NCBI GenBank assembly: GCA_905221615.1
Contig: CAJNDT010005833.1
Location: 132,001 to 196,000, forward strand
DNA length: 64,000 nt
Direction of reading: 5' to 3'
DNA from: Symbiodinium sp. CCMP2592
Taxonomy: Eukaryota; Sar; Dinophyceae; Suessiales; Symbiodiniaceae
The translations under genes were made by a program, and so were the position numbers. Below, in pieces: positions 9,913 to 22,298 of this stretch (positions within the stretch are counted from its first letter, which is position 1; each line of letters opens with the position of its first letter). The notes under the pieces were generated by a model. It had not been told where the DNA came from, did not search any database, and worked only from the letters and a program-made list of their open reading frames with translations.

Positions 9913-12030
9913 AAGGGCCTCGGCAGGCAGAAGGACCTCCCAGGGTTCGAGGTCTTCACTTTCAATGCGCGACAAAGCCTCGGAAAAGGGTTTAGGGTTT
10001 TGGGGCTTCTTGGAGACCCCAGATACCCGTAACCCAAGGAATATACCTTGAATTATAAGGGGATTTATCTTATGAAAGTAAGGAACGTACCTTGAATTAA
10101 AAGGGGCTTCGTATGTTGATGTTAAGGAACCCACCTCAAATTACAAGGGGCCTCATGTATGATTTAAGCCGTATTCCTTGATTAAGGAGTATTGGGATAT
10201 CTGGTTTTTGTAGGGGCCTCATGTATGCGACTAGGGTGTCGTTAACCGGATCCTTTACGGTCTTTTTTAAGGGATTGGGATTCAGGGCTTTCGGCTTGAG
10301 GGTTTGGGGTTTTGGGCTGAGGGTCTAGGATTGAAGGGCACTAATTTCAAGGGTCCCTATTATGCAAGGCTCTTATTTTGCCGTTTAGTTGGGTTTAGTG
10401 AGTTTAGTGATTAAGCCTCGGAACGGAGAGTCGAGGAATTTGGGTTCGCGTCATGTGCCTGCCTAGGTTATGCTATCTTAGCGCGGCCGACACACCAAAA
10501 ACCTGTGGCCCACTAAAAGCGCAGCAAGCACTGCGAAATCAACGCCTGGAACACAAACCCTTGCACACATGGATTGTCTATCCATAATTGGAATCGGCAT
10601 AACATCCCACGAAGCCAAAGAATGCTCGTCAAGCCCAAACAAAAGCTCATCCCACCGATCCTAGACCCTGTACAGTCCGCTTTTGAACCCCCCATCAGTA
10701 ACAAAAGCTAGAGACATGTTTATCGAAAATGAGACCTTCATGCTTTTCTAGACCAAATGAATGAAACCCTACATAAACCCCAAGCTTAAGCTAGCAGCTA
10801 GAACGCCTTTAACAAACGCAGCACCACCTTGGGCCCATCTCAGCCAGTCCCACAAGGCCCAGGCCATTCGAATCACCCAAGACGAAGCGATGAGCTGAGA
10901 GAAGCGACGACATAGGCTTTGGGGTAGTTTAGGGTTTAGGGCTCCTTGAAGATGCCAGGCATGCCCTGCAAGGGTTATCACAAGGGATCTGTGAGAGTCC
11001 TAGCAGGATTTTGTAGGTGTTGAGAAAGGCTTGAGAGGGCTTTACGAAATGAAGAGCCGTGGTCAATAACCCCCCTCGCTTTAAAGGCTGTTCATGCCAG
11101 GATTCCTGCTGCGCACGCACACATATATGTATATCCCTATAGCTATAGATTTATACAGAGCTATAGACATAGATTTAGATAGAGTCAGAGATATAGATAA
11201 ATAGACCTAGGTCTAGTGATATAGATACAAACTGTAGCATTCTACGCTCAGGGACATCATGGGTTTCCAGAAGGGTTTCGTTGATGGCTCTTTAGGTTTG
11301 CAGATCTTTGAGTGGGTCGATATTTAAGGATGATTTTTAATGTGCTCTACATTGCTTTATGTCGCTCCGCAGAGTCTTGTTCAGCACTTCGTAAAATGGT
11401 TGCGTGCAGGTTCATGCAGGATTTGTGTGGTCTTCCGAATATATTGAGTGGATGTTCGTGTTATTGACTACCATACAGCGGCCCCAATAGCAGCCTGCAG
11501 TCTACAGTGCATTCGTAGATCAGGGAGCAGAAGCATAGAATCCGGGAAGAGATGTGGAATTCCAACACCCAACAACGCCACTTCCATGTAAATGTAGGCC
11601 GAGAAAAGACAGAGCCTGGTTCCAGTGACACCCCTTTAAGGCCAAGCATAGACTAAAGGACCTGGAGAATTCAGATCCCTGGTCCATATTCCAGCGAGCT
11701 TTCGAGCTTGTTGCAAGCCCCGGCACTATCACCCGCCCTCCCCAACCTTGAACCTTAAACCCCAAACCTCACAGCGCCTTTGCGCAAGGTTCGCGTCCGC
11801 GTCGGTTGGCGTCTTCAAGATGCCTTAGCTTACCCCAAAGTGCCTCAATCTGACAAGATCCCTAAGCCCCCAACCCTCAACTCCAAAAAAGCCTTAAAGC
11901 CCCCAACCTACATCCTAGAGCCCGATTTTCTCTGGTGGGTGGGTTTTCTTGGGGAGTTCGACCTTCAGACTGGTAGCAGGATTCTCGGGCTTAGGGTTCA
12001 CGATGTTTTAGGTATTATAGGGTTTAGGGT
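9913..12030. other. Gene-free stretch with scattered telomere-like heptamers
   Basis: No ORF with protein-like composition is seen. The sequence holds degenerate TTTAGGG/CCCTAAA words, short duplications such as the repeated phrase around GGAACGTACCTTGAATTA (10,020-10,150) and an ATAGAT-rich patch at 11,130-11,230. Confidence 0.6.
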
Positions 12031-12040
12031 TTAAGGGTTT

Positions 12041-12150
12041 GGGTTTACCTTAACCCCACGTAACCTACCTTTTTAAAGACTTATATAAAGAAATCATATT
12101 AGGGAACCCTAAAAAAGGTAGGTTCCTTAGGGTCCAGGTAGGGTTTAGGG
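12041..12150. mobile_element. Short inverted-repeat element, family K
   Basis: The left arm contains TTACCTTAACCCCACGTAAC followed by CTACCTTTTT, and the right arm AAAAAGGTAGGTT. A second copy lies at 52,153-52,260. It has no coding capacity, so it is non-autonomous. Confidence 0.65.
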
Positions 12151-12595
12151 AGGGCTCAGGGCTTGGGGTTTCGGACCTGATGTCTGAGCTAGGAGCTTTG
12201 AGAATCCTAGCAGAGTCTTGAAGGGTCTCATAGTCACCTATGCCTCCAGGGACCTTATTATGGTGTCCTTAAGGGGTCTAGGGCCCTAACTATGAGGTCC
12301 TTGGAGGGATAGGGGTCTTTATGGGGTTGAAGACAGGGGCCTTGGGAATCAGATTAGGGCATGAAGGGCTGCATTATCGTCTGAGTGTACAAGCAGAGTA
12401 AGGAGAAATTGCAGTCTCTCTTCTTTCTAAGGCTTGGGGATGTTCGGAGTCTGCACCGAACTACAAGGGATATTTGAGCCATGTCCGCATTCCGTAGGCT
12501 AGGCACCCTTAGTTGCTGCCTGAACCCTAAACCCTAAGCCCTCAACTCTAACCCCTAGACCGAACCCTTGAACCCCTAAGCCCCAGCTACAATGG

Positions 12596-12711
12596 TACTT
12601 GGAGGATCATGGGACTTAGAAAGTAAGGTCATCAGTACCTTTATAACTAATTATAAGTATAGTTACCCTACTTATAACCCTAGTTACTAAGTCCCATGAT
12701 CCTTTAGGTAG
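12596..12711. mobile_element. Short inverted-repeat element, family A
   Basis: The arms read TACTTGGAGGATCATGGGAC and its complement at 12,691-12,711, enclosing an AT-rich core. This is the same family as the first intron of the NSUN2-like gene (59,491-59,608). Confidence 0.8.
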
Positions 12712-12734
12712 TCTTGGCAGATCAAGGTTGGCGA

Positions 12735-12835
12735 TACCCAGAGGCTCCATAGTAGCTCCTTTTTGGGATTACCTTATGGGAGTCTCTATATGAACCCCAA
12801 AAAGGAACTATCGAGCCTCTGGGTAGTCCCAAAGT
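12735..12835. mobile_element. Short inverted-repeat element, family B
   Basis: The arms TACCCAGAGGCTCCATAGTA and CGAGCCTCTGGGTA face each other, with CTCCTTTTTGGGATT and CCCCAAAAAGGAACT inside. It starts 24 bases after a family A copy and is a diverged member of the family seen at 54,894-54,987. Confidence 0.8.
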
Positions 12836-14112
12836 CTCAAAAGCCTAAGGCAAGCGGGAAACTCCAACCCAAACCCGAAACTGTGAAGATGTGGCCTCGA
12901 GACCCCGAAAGCACCCATAAGATATATCATCGCCACCTGAAAACCCTTGAACTGAACCCACAGGAATCGAAGCCCGCACAACACCTGAAAGCAATACTCA
13001 ACTTCGCTACACGAATCCGCCCGACATCCCTGGGACCCAAACTAGAAGTCCTGAAAGTTCTGAACAAACCCCCGGCCCCTGAGAAATATATCGCACGACA
13101 CGACCCGAAACTCAAAATCCTGCACCCCAAATGCCTAGGCCCAAAACCCCAACCCTAAGCAGAAAACCCCAAGGCCAACTTACTGAACCCGAAATCCTAA
13201 AACCCTGAGACTAGAAAGCAGTCATAGCACCCCTTATAGACACCATCATCGCTACAGTAATTATAGACACCCTTCTCCTCCACAGTAAGCCATGATCCTA
13301 AACGCTATAGATCCCTTATAGAACCCTTATGGGTCCCTTTAAAGGAACCCTAGACCCTAAGGGCCCGGAAAAGCGCTGTTTCTGTCCGAGGAACTCTCCA
13401 ACCGATCCCTCGGACATCTGCGCAAGCAATGCAGGAAGAACGGACCGTCGTTTCGGGTATTTAGGTTTTGGGGCTTCGGGTTTAGGACTTAGGGTTGGGG
13501 GTTTTTCGGAAGTTTGAGACTCTGTGGGGCCGGTTTAGGGGTTTCAGTGTTGGTGTGTTTTGGGGGGCTTAGGGCTGCAGGGTGTAGAGGTTTAGGCTTG
13601 TCTAGACGGTTCAGGGTTTTTGTTTCCGTGTTTGGGGGGTTTAGGCTTCTGGGCTTAGGGGTTTCATGTAGGAGCTTGCGCAGTGAGGTCAGGAGTTTGT
13701 ATTTCAAAGGGCCCAAAAAGGGACACGGTTTCTCTTTTTGTTCAGACCCTAAACGAATGGTTGCACAGCTCCCGGTCCTGGAGTGAAGTTTGTTGGAATC
13801 AAGGGTTTGGTTTCATGCACTACTGTCTGTTGGTTTGGGTCCAGATCTTTAATCCTAGATACCTTTTGCGCGTTTTTTTTAAAGCGTTGCTTTAGAGTTC
13901 TAACCCACGTCCATATTCATAAAACCCGCAGCTGGTTGAACTTTGGCCATAGAACAGAGGCTGCAATCCTATTCTGACAACCGACCCCACACCACTATGT
14001 GCAACCCACTAAACAACTAGAGCAAGAAATTACAGCAGTGTAACTAGACCTTTCCCTAACCCTAGAGTCCCGAATATAGGGGCCTTAATAAACAGAACAG
14101 GGTTTGGGGGTC
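12836..14112. other. Gene-free stretch, telomere-like heptamers on both strands
   Basis: The 131-codon ORF at 12,763-13,158 and the 90-codon ORF at 13,514-13,786 are built from CCCTAAA/TTTAGGG-like words and show no domain. No RNA gene was recognised. Confidence 0.55.
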
Positions 14113-14220
14113 CTAAGGGTCCATGTATATACTCATATAGCATATACACTGGCCTTAATGTAGTCCCTATATAGGTACTTTGGGGCTCAGGTATCTCTAT
14201 ATGGATACATGGACCCTTAC
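14113..14220. mobile_element. Short inverted-repeat element, family H
   Basis: The left arm is CTAAGGGTCCATGTATAT and the right arm ATACATGGACCCTTA. The core contains GGCCTTAATGTAGTCCCTA, shared with the copy at 38,867-38,977. Confidence 0.75.
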
Positions 14221-14925
14221 GGAATAGTATTCGTAATGATTTAGGCCCCTATAGTAGAGCCTACGCCTAGGTCGAAATCTCCTTGTCTCTGGGACTGGCG
14301 ACTGGCCGTCAAGCGCAGTTTGGGGATGAAGGTGCGATATTTATCATAAGGAACCCTAGTCAATAATGTTCCTAATAATTCCCTGACTAGGGTTTAGGGT
14401 AGGGTTGAGTAGAATATGTCCTAGTTCCTCAGATTCAGGCCCCCAAAGTCTGGGGTTTCGGGTAGGGTTTAGTAGACAGAAGACCCTTTCAGGCCAAGAT
14501 CCGAAAAAGACTCCGAGCTCGGGCACCCCTGAATCCTAAACCCCTTAACCGCGCTAATCCCCCAAACCCCTAAACCCCAAACAACTCTAGACTCAAAGTT
14601 GCTAGAAACGGGCGAGCCTCCGAATTTGAGTCAGAATCCATTGGGCTCCGAAGCTTCCAAGGGACCCGTCGGGACTTTCAGAAAACAAGCTTTTCTGAGC
14701 CCACTCTGGCAGGAGCGGATGGCTGTATAGGGGTTCAGGGGCGACATGACAAGCCATGGAAACCCTCCCGTCACACACACCCAACGAGCCCGAGCGCTCT
14801 GATGGGGTGTATATAAGGGTTTAGGGCTTTAATCACCCTGGCAACCCCCTACCTTCAGACCCCAATCCCCCTTATGAGTTTAGAGCTTTGTGATTTGCGG
14901 CTTACAAGTCTACCAGGTCCCCCGA

Positions 14926-15038
14926 CTTAAAAGATCATGGGACTTAGTAACTAGGGTTATAATTAAGGTAGCTGCACTTATAATTACATATAGCCCCAAT
15001 TAAGGTACTTATAACCCTAAGTCCCATGATCCTCCGAG
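14926..15038. mobile_element. Short inverted-repeat element, family A
   Basis: The left arm GATCATGGGACTTAGTAAC faces CTAAGTCCCATGATCC on the right. The core has TTATAATTAAGGTA and AATTAAGGTACTTATAACCC, as in the 44,143 and 59,491 copies. Confidence 0.8.
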
Positions 15039-15424
15039 CAAGAAAGCTTTGTTGGCATTACAGGATCCCAGCAAAAACGGCTGCCCTAAACAAGGTCAGA
15101 CAGTTTCGGATCAGGGCTAATATCGTAACATTGGCCAGTAAGGGGTCCCCGGTATAGGTACAGCGAAGCCAAAATTACATGGATCCAGTAGCCCTTAAAA
15201 TTTACAATAGGGTCTTGGGGTACAGTAAGGAACAGTGTTGGTAACTATCCAGGCTTGTAGGATTCGCCATTATTCTCCCCAGCCTCTGGGGGGGTCGGAG
15301 GGCTTCAGAAGGTTTCCTTGTTTGGAAGTTCGGGGTTCATGAGGCCTGACCTCTCGGGTTTACGTTGGGGTTCAGGATTGAGTGCTCTAGGTGTCCCAGG
15401 TCTACTCCTCAACATTCGTGGTTC

Positions 15425-15511
15425 TACCCAGAGGCCCACAGTAGTTCCTTTTTGGGATTACCTTATGGGATTCTATATATGAACCCCAAAATAAAACTAC
15501 TGGGTTTGGGG
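15425..15511. mobile_element. Degenerate inverted-repeat element, family B
   Basis: The left arm TACCCAGAGGCCCACAGTAG and CCTTTTTGGGATTACC are clear. The right arm (AAAATAAAACTACTGGG) is eroded, so this is an old copy. Confidence 0.6.
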
Positions 15512-15848
15512 GTTTTAGTAAGCCCCCATCTGTCCATGTCGCATCCGCCGACGTGGACTGTCCCGGCAGTAATGCACTGCTCGCCTTAGACGGCGCATGC
15601 AGCGGCAGACGCTTCTACACAATCGGTTCAGCCCCCGCCGGGCGCAGGGCTTAGAGTATGGGGGTACAGGGTGCTAGGGCTACATATGTTGGTTTTTAGA
15701 GTATCGGATAGGGCCGATCGTTTGAGGATGTACCTGCTGTTCAAAACCACCCAAAGATGCGCCATATTGACTACTGTCTTTGGACCAAGGCGACATTAAC
15801 AATACTATGGGTCCTGAGATACTACTAATCCCTAAACCTTAAACCGAA

Positions 15849-16062
15849 TAATGTAGGGGCCTTAATCATTAGACCCGGGTCTTGGGGCCCATTATACCAT
15901 ACTTGTAAATAATAAGGAACCCACCTCCAAAAAACAAAACCAAAATAGTATTGGTAATGTAGGAGCCTAAATAATTACCAATATTATGGTGGGGGTTCCT
16001 TAATATAATTATAGTATAATGGGCCCCAAAACCCTATTCTAATTATTAAGGCCCCTACATTA
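15849..16062. mobile_element. Compound inverted-repeat element, family D
   Basis: The outer arms TAATGTAGGGGCCTTAAT and AAGGCCCCTACATTA enclose GGGCCCATTATAC-type and GTATAATGGGCCCC motifs. The length (about 214 bp) and inner duplicated ends suggest two family D copies joined head to head. Confidence 0.7.
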
Positions 16063-16199
16063 ACCCATTGAAGCCCCTATATTACAAACCCCCAGAGGCT
16101 GGCGACCCGCAACCCTTGAAAAGACCCTGCCCGAGAATCAGAACCCTGAACTAGAACTATAACTTATAAGCTACCAGAAGCTACTTTTTTGTAGGGTCC

Positions 16200-16325
16200 C
16201 CATAAATCCCATTTAGGGTTTATAGTAATAAGAACCTACAAAAGAGGAGGGTTTGGCAGGTCTAGGTAGCATAATATATACCCCCAAACCCTATTCTAAG
16301 CACTAGGGCCCCTATATGGAGTCGT
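16200..16325. mobile_element. Partial family D element
   Basis: The right part (CAAACCCTATTCTAAGCACT then AGGGCCCCTATA) matches the right arm of family D. The left part is rearranged, so this is probably a decayed copy. Confidence 0.4.
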
Positions 16326-16329
16326 CATA

Positions 16330-18007
16330 AAATCATCGCATTACTTGTTTCGACAGCTTCCGCGAAGTCTTCGAATCACCTTTTTTGGGGGGATACTATA
16401 CTCTAATTTTATACTATTATCATCATAAGGAATCCCCGAAACCCTATGCTATGCATCTTTCATGCCGCCGCTTCGGAAAGGCACAGGCTGTGCGGGTTAT
16501 TCCTAATGGGACGGCAGCGTCAACTGGCAATGCCTTCCTGCGGAATCCTGGCTGCAAACTGCGTGTAACTGCAGGCCATCCAATACGTGGAATTACGATC
16601 GTAAATGTAAAACCCAGACCGCAGAACGAACTTCAAACTCGATGCCCCCGAAGCACCTCCGGACCCATCTTACTCCCGCAAAATCATAAGAACGGCCAAA
16701 CTTGCAGGAACTCTGGAGCACGTACACAAAACCTGTAGCTTCCTAGCTATAAGGCTCTGCTTATAAACCCCGTAATAGCTCGCGGAAAGACATCCATCAA
16801 GGCCCCACGTCTAAACACTGCCATAAACTACTTCTCTGTAGGTTCCTATTCTACGCCCTAAACCCTAAACCCTAACCCGAATAGGGCATCTATCCTGGCC
16901 CTAGCAAAAGTAGGATTTGGTAGGTTAAGATACCTATAGTCTCCCTTGGAAATCCTTGTCTGGGGTCACCTTCATTTTGGAAACCGTGAAAGACTATAGG
17001 GTTTAGGTTTAGGGTTGAATGTTTAGTATAATTTAGGGTTAAGGTTCAGGGTTTAGGGATGAAGAAGCTGCAACAGAGACTATAGCTCGGTACACCGCAA
17101 ACGCTACCAAGAGCTCATGTAGCAACCAGGCCCTCCGACCGACGAAGCATTTGATTGCAGACCTGTCAAACGAGTTTGGAGTTTAGGGCCTTATAGGGTC
17201 TGTAGACCTTCATGAACCCTAAACCCTATACCGGGATTTTAAGCGGTCTAAAGACTTCATGCACCCTAATCCCTAAACCGCGTTTAGGGTTTAGGATTGA
17301 GTTTGGGATTTTTTCAGCCAGAACTGCTTCCAACACCCAGGTCCAGGTGTTAACCACGAAGAATCTGAGCTGCAGGAAACGGGATGCAGGCGGCGAGCGC
17401 AAAGATACTCTAGGTTGGTTTAGTTTAGAGTTGAGGGATTCCTTTTAGGTTTTAGGGTTCAGGGTTTGGGGACCCTCCACCCTGAACTCAAACTACTGCT
17501 AAAAGCGAAACTCTGGCTTGGTGAGTTGAGGTATGCAGCTCGCAGCACGCTGCTCGAATACGCAGCCGGTTGCTGAACCACAACCCTGCTTTAAGAAGCA
17601 CTGTCTTAACCTCATAAACCATGAAATCACTCATAAGCCCGCCAATGCCGCACTCTTAAAAGCTTGAGAGCCTTCACCTAGCCCGACAAAGCAGCTGCAG
17701 AAACCTTACCCCATTTCACAGCAGGAAGCATTCCTAAAGAACATAAACATACAGACGTCACAGACCTTCACCCTACTCAGATCTTAAATCCCTAAGACTG
17801 CAACGATATCAACAGAAAGACTTCAAACAGAAACCGCGCGAAACTATGGTATATAGGCTCTTGAAAATTACTCTTGTATAATAAAAGGCTTTATCTTTCT
17901 AGACCTCACTGCACATTTACACATAACCTTTATACATACATACATACATACATACGTACATCCCTGCATCCCTCCATCCTTCATTGTATGTTATACTCAA
18001 CCCTGAA

Positions 18008-18045
<38 letters not shown>

Positions 18046-19500
18046 TATTACTTTCGATATAGAAGAACCTTCCGAGAAACAACTGGATAATTTTTGAGTC
18101 TGAGCTCAGCACGTTTTCCCGGCGCCGTTGTGACCCAAAAGGCCGAACACCTCTCTGTTAGTGGCGTAGAATCTTGCGGTTTTATCACTTTTTATAGGGT
18201 TGTATATGGTCGTATAGGGTTTTAAAGAGTCTAAGGGTCTCTGATGTGTGTTTATGACATGTTGTAAGGGTTTCGGTCTGACCCTTGGGCTTGGGTTGTT
18301 ATTGCCAGGGTTCAGGAAGTTATTTGAGACAGGTCTGGCTCAGTACTCTAAGGGAGCCGGATGTAGCATTTACTTACATAGCGGAATCAACACGCTTGAA
18401 GACTAGTCCTCCAAACTCGCCCCCACAGCACAGGCCTCTTGAGCACAGGCCTCTTGGGTTTTGCTTTTGCATATCAGGGTTTAGGTAGTAGGTCCCCAAG
18501 ACTGGTACAGCAGCCCTTACATCCCTAAACCCACCAACACCCTAAAAGGGGCTCCCAACACAGAAAGTGACCCAACGACCTCACAGCGATCAGCTTCAAG
18601 GCCTCACCGCTGTGGATGGCGAAGGAAAGGCCTGTCCAGCAGGCAATAGCTTAGGGTTTAGGGGGTTCAAGGGTTTAGTTTAGCGCTCAGGGTTTAGGTT
18701 AGGGATTGAGGATGTTTCAGATTATCAAAACACGTATATAGGGTGAATGTAGGGTGTCTAAGGGTTGTGTAGAATATAGAACAAGGTCGATAGTGCCACG
18801 GTGTAGGAGTTTGGGGTTTGGGGTTCTGGGTTTGGGGGTCGAGAAGGAAAAGTTGTGGGTTTGCTATGTGGGGTGGAGTGTTTTGAGCTCGGGGTTCAGG
18901 GCACATGGGAACGAACACACTAAGTATTGAAGCGACTAACGAGCCAAGCAAGCCTAAACCAGGAAATCGAACATGGACACGCCAGTACACCATCTACGGC
19001 TTCCACAGCACTGAAAATCCTTCATCCTACACCCTAAACCCCTCAAGCCCCAAACCTGAAACCAACATGAGATGGGTCCTTTTCGACATTCACAACGGAT
19101 GCCATTGGCAGTCGGTCATTGGCAACAGCACGGGATGAGCTCAGCTTGCACGGTCGATGCTGAACCCCACAGTCCACCAAATACTTCGAGGATCACGGGA
19201 TTTGGCAAATGAGACAAAAATGAGATAGCTACAGCCAAGAAGCAGATCACACAACTTTGGCCGTAACAAAGTCAGGTGCTTGTAACCCAAGTTGGCAGCT
19301 TGCTGAGCCCACGGATCCTCCATGAGCCCCCAGTTTTTCGTCTGTGAGTTTTCGACGGTCTTGAGCGTGGCGCGAGCCTCGCTTGAAGACTTCGTTTTCC
19401 TTGACATGGACTTCGGACCTAGGGCTGGAGACTGAACTGAGCGCCTGACCTCTTTGAGATCCGAGATCTTAATCCCATTCCGTCTACGGTCAGACGGTAT
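16330..19500. other. Gene-free stretch with microsatellites
   Basis: It contains a CATA run at about 17,934-17,955, a TA run at 18,008-18,039 and many degenerate TTTAGGG/CCCTAAA words. A minus-strand ORF at 19,141-19,407 (88 codons) has ordinary-looking composition but no recognisable motif and no supporting context; it is not called as a gene. Confidence 0.5.
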
Positions 19501-19502
19501 AC

Positions 19503-19603
19503 TGTAGGGGCCATTATTATTGCCTATACTATTTTGGTGGTTCCTTATTATAATTGTAGTATAATGGGCCCCAAAATCCGATTCTAACTACTCAGGCCCC
19601 TAT
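19503..19603. mobile_element. Short inverted-repeat element, family D
   Basis: TGTAGGGGCCATTATTATTG on the left and CTCAGGCCCCTA on the right, with TTTTGGTGGTTCCTTATTA and GTATAATGGGCCCCAAAAT in the core. This is inverted relative to the 39,572 copy. Confidence 0.7.
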
Positions 19604-20073
19604 TTCCCATCTCAGCAGTCGTGCAAGCTGGGCGGCCTGCCAAGGGCATTTCCTTGTTGGCAGCGTCGAGCCATTTGAGCCGCTTTTCCCGGAGGAGTCC
19701 GACGATTGAAAGCTGAAAAACCCTAGACCCTCTCAGATGCCTTATAACTTATAGCTTGTATTCTAACGCTTGTAGAGTTGTAGATCCTTGAAATCAACCC
19801 TAAACCCTAAACCCAAACCAAACCAGAGTCCTTCAACGCTGCGCTGCCTGGAGACTCGTGTCTTCTCGCTTGAAGTTTGATCTCATTGGGCGTTCCAGTA
19901 ACCAGCGAGACGATGTGAGCTGTTATTGCATAATGGCTCCTTTAAGTAGCATGTACCCCGGAAAAGTGTCAAGGTATGCCACTCCAGGACTCTTCGGTTC
20001 GCAGGGCCGATAAAACCTGCCTTCTCTGTACTCCCTATTCTGATTTCTTTGTAATAACCTCAGAAAGTTAAAC

Positions 20074-20186
20074 TAGAAGCCAGAAAGTTGGAACATCATT
20101 CATTATCCCTATGCCCTTAAGGTACAGAATAAGGAATCTCAGCACTAATCACTAATCATCCTGAATCCATGTTCCAACTGTTCTCT
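20074..20186. mobile_element. Short inverted-repeat element, family F
   Basis: The left arm CTAGAAGCCAGAAAGTTGGA and the right arm CCATGTTCCAACTGTTCTCT face each other. The right end is eroded. Family copies lie at 44,460 and 53,601. Confidence 0.65.
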
Positions 20187-20372
20187 CAAAGTTATTTGGT
20201 GTTAAGCCCCTAAACCCTAAGCCCTAAACCCAGTGTGAAGGTATGGTTTAGATTCAACGAACCACCCCGGAGAGAGACTCCTGGTTCGCTGTATGGCACT
20301 TGTGTCCACCTACGCAGCAGTCATGTGCACGGGGTCGTCATCATGTAGAATTCCATGTACAGATGCATATAC

Positions 20373-20373
<1 letters not shown>

Positions 20374-20418
<45 letters not shown>
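20374..20418. repeat. CT dinucleotide microsatellite
   Basis: An uninterrupted CT run of about 22 units. ORFs through it encode Leu-Ser or Arg-Glu dipeptides and are artefacts. Confidence 0.95.
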
Positions 20419-20421
<3 letters not shown>

Positions 20422-20567
20422 CATGCATATATGTATATACCTATCTGTGTATCTGTATACATATATACACACGTAACTATATGTATGTTCCAAAGCCACA
20501 TGGATTTGTGACGTCGGTTGAGGCTGCTTGGTGAGGAGCCGGTGCCAGCATGGTATGCAAACAGCGT

Positions 20568-20593
20568 ATATATATATATATATATATATATAT
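20568..20593. repeat. TA dinucleotide microsatellite
   Basis: About 13 TA units followed by related ATATAC words. Confidence 0.9.
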
Positions 20594-21087
20594 CTATACA
20601 TATATGTATATGCCAGAAGGCAAACACAAGAAGCACCATCGACCCCTCAAGCGCACATTGAATTGAGAGATGCACAGATCTGCGAGCATGCAAAGGCCTT
20701 GCAGGTGAAGCTGTGGTGCAGCATTGCTGCCAGAGTGGCTTGCAGCCATCCGAAGTCGGAGTTGTGACAGCCATTTCTATGAGGAACACCACCTTGGGAT
20801 ATTCTAAACCGATGACTTGAACGACAACCTAGATCTTAAGATCGGGAAACCTAAACCATGAAACCGCAACCCTCTAAAACAGATCGACCCTACAATTTTC
20901 GGACCATAGTGTCAACAAAAACGAAGACAAACATAACCAACAGGGTAACCGCAAACATTATCGGAGAGTGTCAGGCACACGCTGTCTAACGGTCAAAACA
21001 GAAACCCACCGCGAAAAAAACTTTACGCAACCCTTGTAAACCCCATAAGTCCCGGAATGGTTCCTTCACCCAGTCACTGTAGGAGAT

Positions 21088-21191
21088 ACTGTTGATGAGA
21101 TAAATCCTGCATTACTTTAAGGACCCTAAACTATGGGAATAATGGTATATTCCTTCTTATGGGCAATGCAGGATTTATGTCATCAACAGTA
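21088..21191. mobile_element. Short inverted-repeat element, family E
   Basis: The left arm TACTGTTGATGAGATAAATC continues CTGCATT; the right arm reads AATGCAGGATTTATGTCATC then AACAGTA. The arms are nearly perfect over about 30 bp. Copies at 56,979 and 62,457. Confidence 0.85.
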
Positions 21192-21268
21192 TGGCAGGCG
21201 GTGGATTCAAGATTTTCTGCTCCGAGCAGTAGTTGCCCTCACGGCGTGGTGGCTGCTGGGATGCCTGT

Positions 21269-21566
21269 CAGGTGAGGGCTCTTCTTGCTTAGGGTTTTAG
21301 GGGTTTAGGATTATAGGGTTTAGGGTTTGGGGCTCTTCTTGCTTAGGGTCTTTGTTAAGACACACTGTTGTGTTTAGGGGTTTAGGATAGGGTTTAGGGT
21401 TTGGGGCTCTTCTTGCTTAGGGTTTTGTTTCACACTGTTGTTTTCAGGGTTTTAGGATTATAGGGTTTAGGGTTTGGGGCTCTTTTTGCTTAGGGTTTTG
21501 TTTAAAGACACACTGCTGTTTTAAGGGCTTTAGGATTATAGGGTTTAGGGTTTGGGGCTCCTCTTG
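21269..21566. repeat. Tandem repeat of a roughly 70-90-bp unit
   Basis: Four copies of a unit beginning GGGCTCTTCTTGCTTAGGGT and ending in ATAGGGTTTAGGGTTTGG. Copies differ by short indels around an ACACACTGTTGTTT segment. It is a higher-order expansion containing telomere-like heptamers. Confidence 0.8.
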
Positions 21567-21777
21567 CTTGCTCTGGATCTTGGGATGATGTAGGGCTTGA
21601 AACGAAATCCTGTAAATAACTGAACTTGAAACCTGAATGTATTTTGACCCTAAGCCGTCCACCTTAAACTTTAATTCAGTCCTAGAATTTTGGAACTGCC
21701 AGGGTTTCGGGTCTGCTGCGGTGCTGGGGCTGTGAGAACTCAGGGCGGCCCTTGGACCCAATAGACCCCCATGATAG

Positions 21778-21890
21778 AACCCTAATATAGGGCCCTTAAT
21801 ATTAAGACTTGGGGTTTTCGGGCCCAGTATACAATATTTATAATGAGGAACCAACAAAATGGTATAGGTAACTATTTAAGTCCCCTCTAG
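21778..21890. mobile_element. Short inverted-repeat element, family D
   Basis: TAATATAGGGCCCTTAATAT, GGGCCCAGTATAC and the right arm TTAAGTCCCCTCTAGTA give the family D layout with moderate decay. Confidence 0.6.
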
Positions 21891-22177
21891 TAGATCATGA
21901 AGCCAGCCCTGAATACGAAACTCCCCAGATGCGCTGAGCTACGGATCTTTTGCCAGTCACTGGGCAAGTGTTTCTTTTCAACTAGGTTGGGTCACACCCA
22001 ACAGACCAAACAAACGGACCATCACAATCTCCGCTGCCATGCTGACCCTTTCACCCTAAACCCCGTAATTTGGGGATTTAGGGCAGCTGGCTGCTAGGAG
22101 CGACCTCTTCAAGCCAAAAATGCAATATGTGCCCAGTTGAATCGTGAAACCCGAGCCCGGAAGTCGAAACTCGAACT

Positions 22178-22298
22178 ATGCCAAGGGGCCTAAATGATTA
22201 CGAATACGATTTTTTTGGGGGTGGGATTCCTCACGATCGTTACATTATACTAGACTCCCAAACCCTAACTATTCTAATTATCTTGCGCCTATATTATG
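22178..22298. mobile_element. Degenerate family D element
   Basis: GGGGCCTAAATGATTACGA on the left, TTACATTATACTAGACTCCC inside and CTATTCTAATTATCTTGCGC on the right resemble an inverted, decayed family D copy. Confidence 0.45.

Noticed and set aside
20310-20792. 160-codon minus-strand ORF across CT and TA microsatellites
   Set aside because: The central half is Arg-Glu and Tyr-Ile repeats from the microsatellites; no domain outside them.
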